This document shows, piece after piece, positions 14,277-15,942 of a DNA stretch of 15,942 nucleotides (positions are counted from its first letter, which is position 1; every line of letters begins with the position of its first letter). Made by a program: the position numbers and the translations under genes. The notes under the pieces were generated by a model, which did not search any database, was not told the origin of the DNA, and was given only the letters and a program-made list of their open reading frames with translations. The stretch is from SZUA-370 sp034003955 (lineage in GTDB: Bacteria > Spirochaetota > Spirochaetia > Treponematales > UBA12059). The stretch is from NCBI GenBank assembly GCA_034003955.1, contig JAVEXO010000056.1:1-15942 (forward strand), written 5' to 3'.

Positions 14277-14430
14277 TAGCCGCAGCGCGTTTTTTCTTCT
14301 TAGTGACTGGTATGTAATATATTTTTATTATATTACTATTGCTTTTATCACGTTTTTTTTGAAAGAGTACTAATTTCATTAGCTTGAATTACAAAAATAG
14401 AGAAGAATTATATTGAGGAGGAAGTATTAC

Positions 14431-15765
14431 ATGTTTAATTTTCCTGAAAATCTATATGTGGACGTGCGAATTGAAGAAACATTTGAAACCAAGATCAATT
14501 TTAAGAAATTAGTTTTGCAGGAACAAAAGGTACGCAACAACAAAGGTGCATTTGTAAGGGTCTATGACGGAAACCGTTGGTATTATGCATCCACTACGGA
14601 TATTGAGGCGATTCAAGATCAAATTGACGCTCTGGCTAACATGGCAACACCCAATCTGGAAATAGATGACAACCCAATAGTACGACAGTTCGAAGTACAT
14701 AAAGATAATCTGATTCAATACAATCAAGGCTCAATCTCTGAAGTGCCAATTTCCAAAAAGGTGGGTATACTTGAACGATATTTAAAACTTATTAAAGATA
14801 AGACTATTGTCCATCACAGTTCGAATTATGTTGACAGTTGGATCATTAAATCTATTTATTCTTCCAAAGGTACAGCCCTCACATTTGACAAACAAACCTG
14901 TGGAATTAGTATCAACCTGGACCTTTCAGATGGAGAGAATAAAAACCAAACCAGTGTGTCCAAGGCAGGGATTCTGTTTGACAACTTGCTTGAACTAGAG
15001 GAATTTTTCGAAAATGAATTTGAAAAAGACATTGATTTCATCAAGAACGCAAAACCTGTAGAGCCTGGGATATATACGGTACTTTTGAGTCCTCTTGCCG
15101 CAGGCGTTTTTACCCATGAGAGTTTCGGTCACAAAAGTGAGTCTGATTTTATGGTAGGCGATGAGACGATGAAGGCAGAGTGGGCTATAGGAAAGACGGT
15201 CGGTACCCCGGTATTAACTATCATTGATGACGGCCAGGTCCTTGGCAATGGCTATGTCCCATACGATGATGAAGGCACCAAAGGTAAAAAAACATACATC
15301 ATCACCGATGGCATACTGACAGGAAGACTACACAGCACCAATACAAGTGCTCTTTTAGAGGAACAACTCACCGGCAATGCGAGGGCAATCAATTTTGAGT
15401 TTGAGCCAATCGTCAGGATGACAACCACCTATATAGAAAAGGGTAATAGGCCGCTTTCTGATATTATCTCTGAGATTGAAAAAGGTATTTATATAGAAGA
15501 CATTAAGCATGGTTCAGGCATGTCTACATTTACTATTGCCCCTTCAAGAGCATATAAAATTGAAAATGGAAAAATAACAACACCCGTTACGATATCAGTT
15601 GTCACTGGAAATGTCTTTGAGACGTTAGGTGACGTGGATGCTGTCAGTGAAGAATTTGAGCTTCTAAGCTTTGTCGGCGGAGGTTGTGGAAAGATGGAAC
15701 AGTATCCATTACCAGTGGGTTTTGGTGGACCATATACTCGAGTTAAGAAACTCAATGTTCAATAG
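14431..15765 (+). CDS. tldD: TldD-family metalloprotease subunit
   Basis: 444 residues of the TldD/PmbA (U62) family, zinc proteases that work as a TldD-TldE heterodimer on unfolded peptides; in Enterobacteria they mature microcin B17 and degrade CcdA. The active-site HExxxH is present in 'FTHESFGHKSESD' (H229, E230, H234), and a candidate third zinc ligand, Cys419, lies in 'VGGGCGKMEQYPLP'. Other family segments are 'GAFVRVYDG' near the N-terminus, 'IIDDGQVLGNGYVPYDDEG' and the C-terminal 'VVTGNVFETLGDVD'. ATG 14431 is preceded by GAGGAGG (14415-14421); the TTG at 14413 lies inside that site. Composition is far more A+T rich than all genes to the left. It lies 13 nt before the partner subunit gene. 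Confidence 0.93.
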   Translation: MFNFPENLYVDVRIEETFETKINFKKLVLQEQKVRNNKGAFVRVYDGNRWYYASTTDIEAIQDQIDALANMATPNLEIDDNPIVRQFEVHKDNLIQYNQGSISEVPISKKVGILERYLKLIKDKTIVHHSSNYVDSWIIKSIYSSKGTALTFDKQTCGISINLDLSDGENKNQTSVSKAGILFDNLLELEEFFENEFEKDIDFIKNAKPVEPGIYTVLLSPLAAGVFTHESFGHKSESDFMVGDETMKAEWAIGKTVGTPVLTIIDDGQVLGNGYVPYDDEGTKGKKTYIITDGILTGRLHSTNTSALLEEQLTGNARAINFEFEPIVRMTTTYIEKGNRPLSDIISEIEKGIYIEDIKHGSGMSTFTIAPSRAYKIENGKITTPVTISVVTGNVFETLGDVDAVSEEFELLSFVGGGCGKMEQYPLPVGFGGPYTRVKKLNVQ

Positions 15766-15778
15766 GAGACTGTAGACT

Positions 15779-15942
15779 GTGGAAACTGAATTTATTACGA
15801 TAAGGAAAAATGAAACTGCTGTTAAAATTGTTGGTACCAAGGTAAATGCAGTAAGAATCAAAGATATTATAAAAAAAGGCGCTAGAGTCTATGAAAATGG
15901 GGAAATTGGTGTTTCTGGTGCTGTAGGTGACATTCCTGAAAA
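15779..15942 (+). CDS. TldE/PmbA-type partner subunit, 5' end only
   Basis: GTG 15779 opens a frame to the right window edge (54 codons); AGGAG at 15764-15768 lies 10 nt upstream and overlaps the tldD stop. The visible residues (VETEFITIRKNETAVK..., then 'VRIKDIIKKGARVYENGEIGVSGAVGD') fit the N-terminal domain of PmbA/TldE-like proteins. In the family this subunit lacks the zinc motif and completes the heterodimer; that part is outside the window. Its place directly after tldD is the main support. Confidence 0.7.
   Translation, partial: METEFITIRKNETAVKIVGTKVNAVRIKDIIKKGARVYENGEIGVSGAVGDIPE

Larger units (their letters stand above)
14061..14430. other. Intergenic region with composition break
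   Basis: 370 bp between the divergent ChrB-like and TldD genes without a credible gene. The left 150 bp have the composition of the upstream genes. From about 14210 the sequence turns abruptly A+T rich, with long T and A runs (for example eight T at about 14353-14360). It holds one promoter for each flanking gene and a small CTAAT-TTC-ATTAG hairpin near 14370-14382. Confidence 0.6.

Noticed and set aside
14221..14412. Riboswitch or T-box leader upstream of tldD
   Set aside because: The leader is A/T-rich and carries only a short 5-bp hairpin; no conserved riboswitch motif is recognisable.
1..15942. CRISPR array, insertion sequence, prophage, toxin-antitoxin or restriction genes
   Set aside because: No regularly spaced direct repeats, transposase, phage or defence-type motifs were seen in any frame; the genes present are metabolic, transport and envelope functions.

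Overview
The window looks like chromosomal DNA of a diderm bacterium. A signal-peptide protein with a C-terminal Phe (outer-membrane barrel type) and a periplasmic M23 peptidase point to an outer membrane. The mix of enzymes is compatible with a spirochaete (Treponema/Spirochaeta type), but that placement is an inference of low to moderate confidence. Most of the window is moderately G+C rich (about 55-60 % in short stretches counted by hand); the last ~1.7 kb is clearly A+T richer.

Layout. (1) 1-889, minus: 5' part of a membrane-anchored protein resembling extracellular solute-binding proteins, running off the left edge. It diverges, across two good sigma70-type promoters, from (2) an M23/LytM peptidase (1055-2059) and a predicted outer-membrane beta-barrel protein (2150-3160) that ends in a strong terminator. 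(3) A plus-strand run of housekeeping genes: ZIP metal transporter, small flavodoxin-like protein, adenine phosphoribosyltransferase (apt), cofactor-independent phosphoglycerate mutase (gpmI) and a CYTH-domain protein. (4) A convergent minus-strand run: M20 amidohydrolase, diacylglycerol-kinase-family lipid kinase and PlsC-type acyltransferase, the last two overlapping and probably coupled. (5) 10305-10659, non-coding and rich in nested inverted repeats, next to a tRNA-Val(UAC) gene on the minus strand. Two extra partial copies of the tRNA 3' half lie here, one inverted and one direct. (6) A minus-strand operon: ChrB-domain protein, YtcJ-type amidohydrolase and aromatic-type amino-acid permease, the last two overlapping by ATGA. 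(7) After a sharp composition change near 14210, an A+T-rich plus-strand TldD/TldE (PmbA) protease pair, the second gene cut by the right edge.

How the genes may work together: lipid kinase plus acyltransferase fit phospholipid synthesis or recycling; the amidohydrolase plus permease look like an uptake-and-hydrolysis pair for an amino-acid-related compound; TldD plus TldE form a heterodimeric metalloprotease. The least ordinary part is the palindromic, tRNA-derived region 10397-10689. Second is the composition break leading into the TldD/TldE genes.
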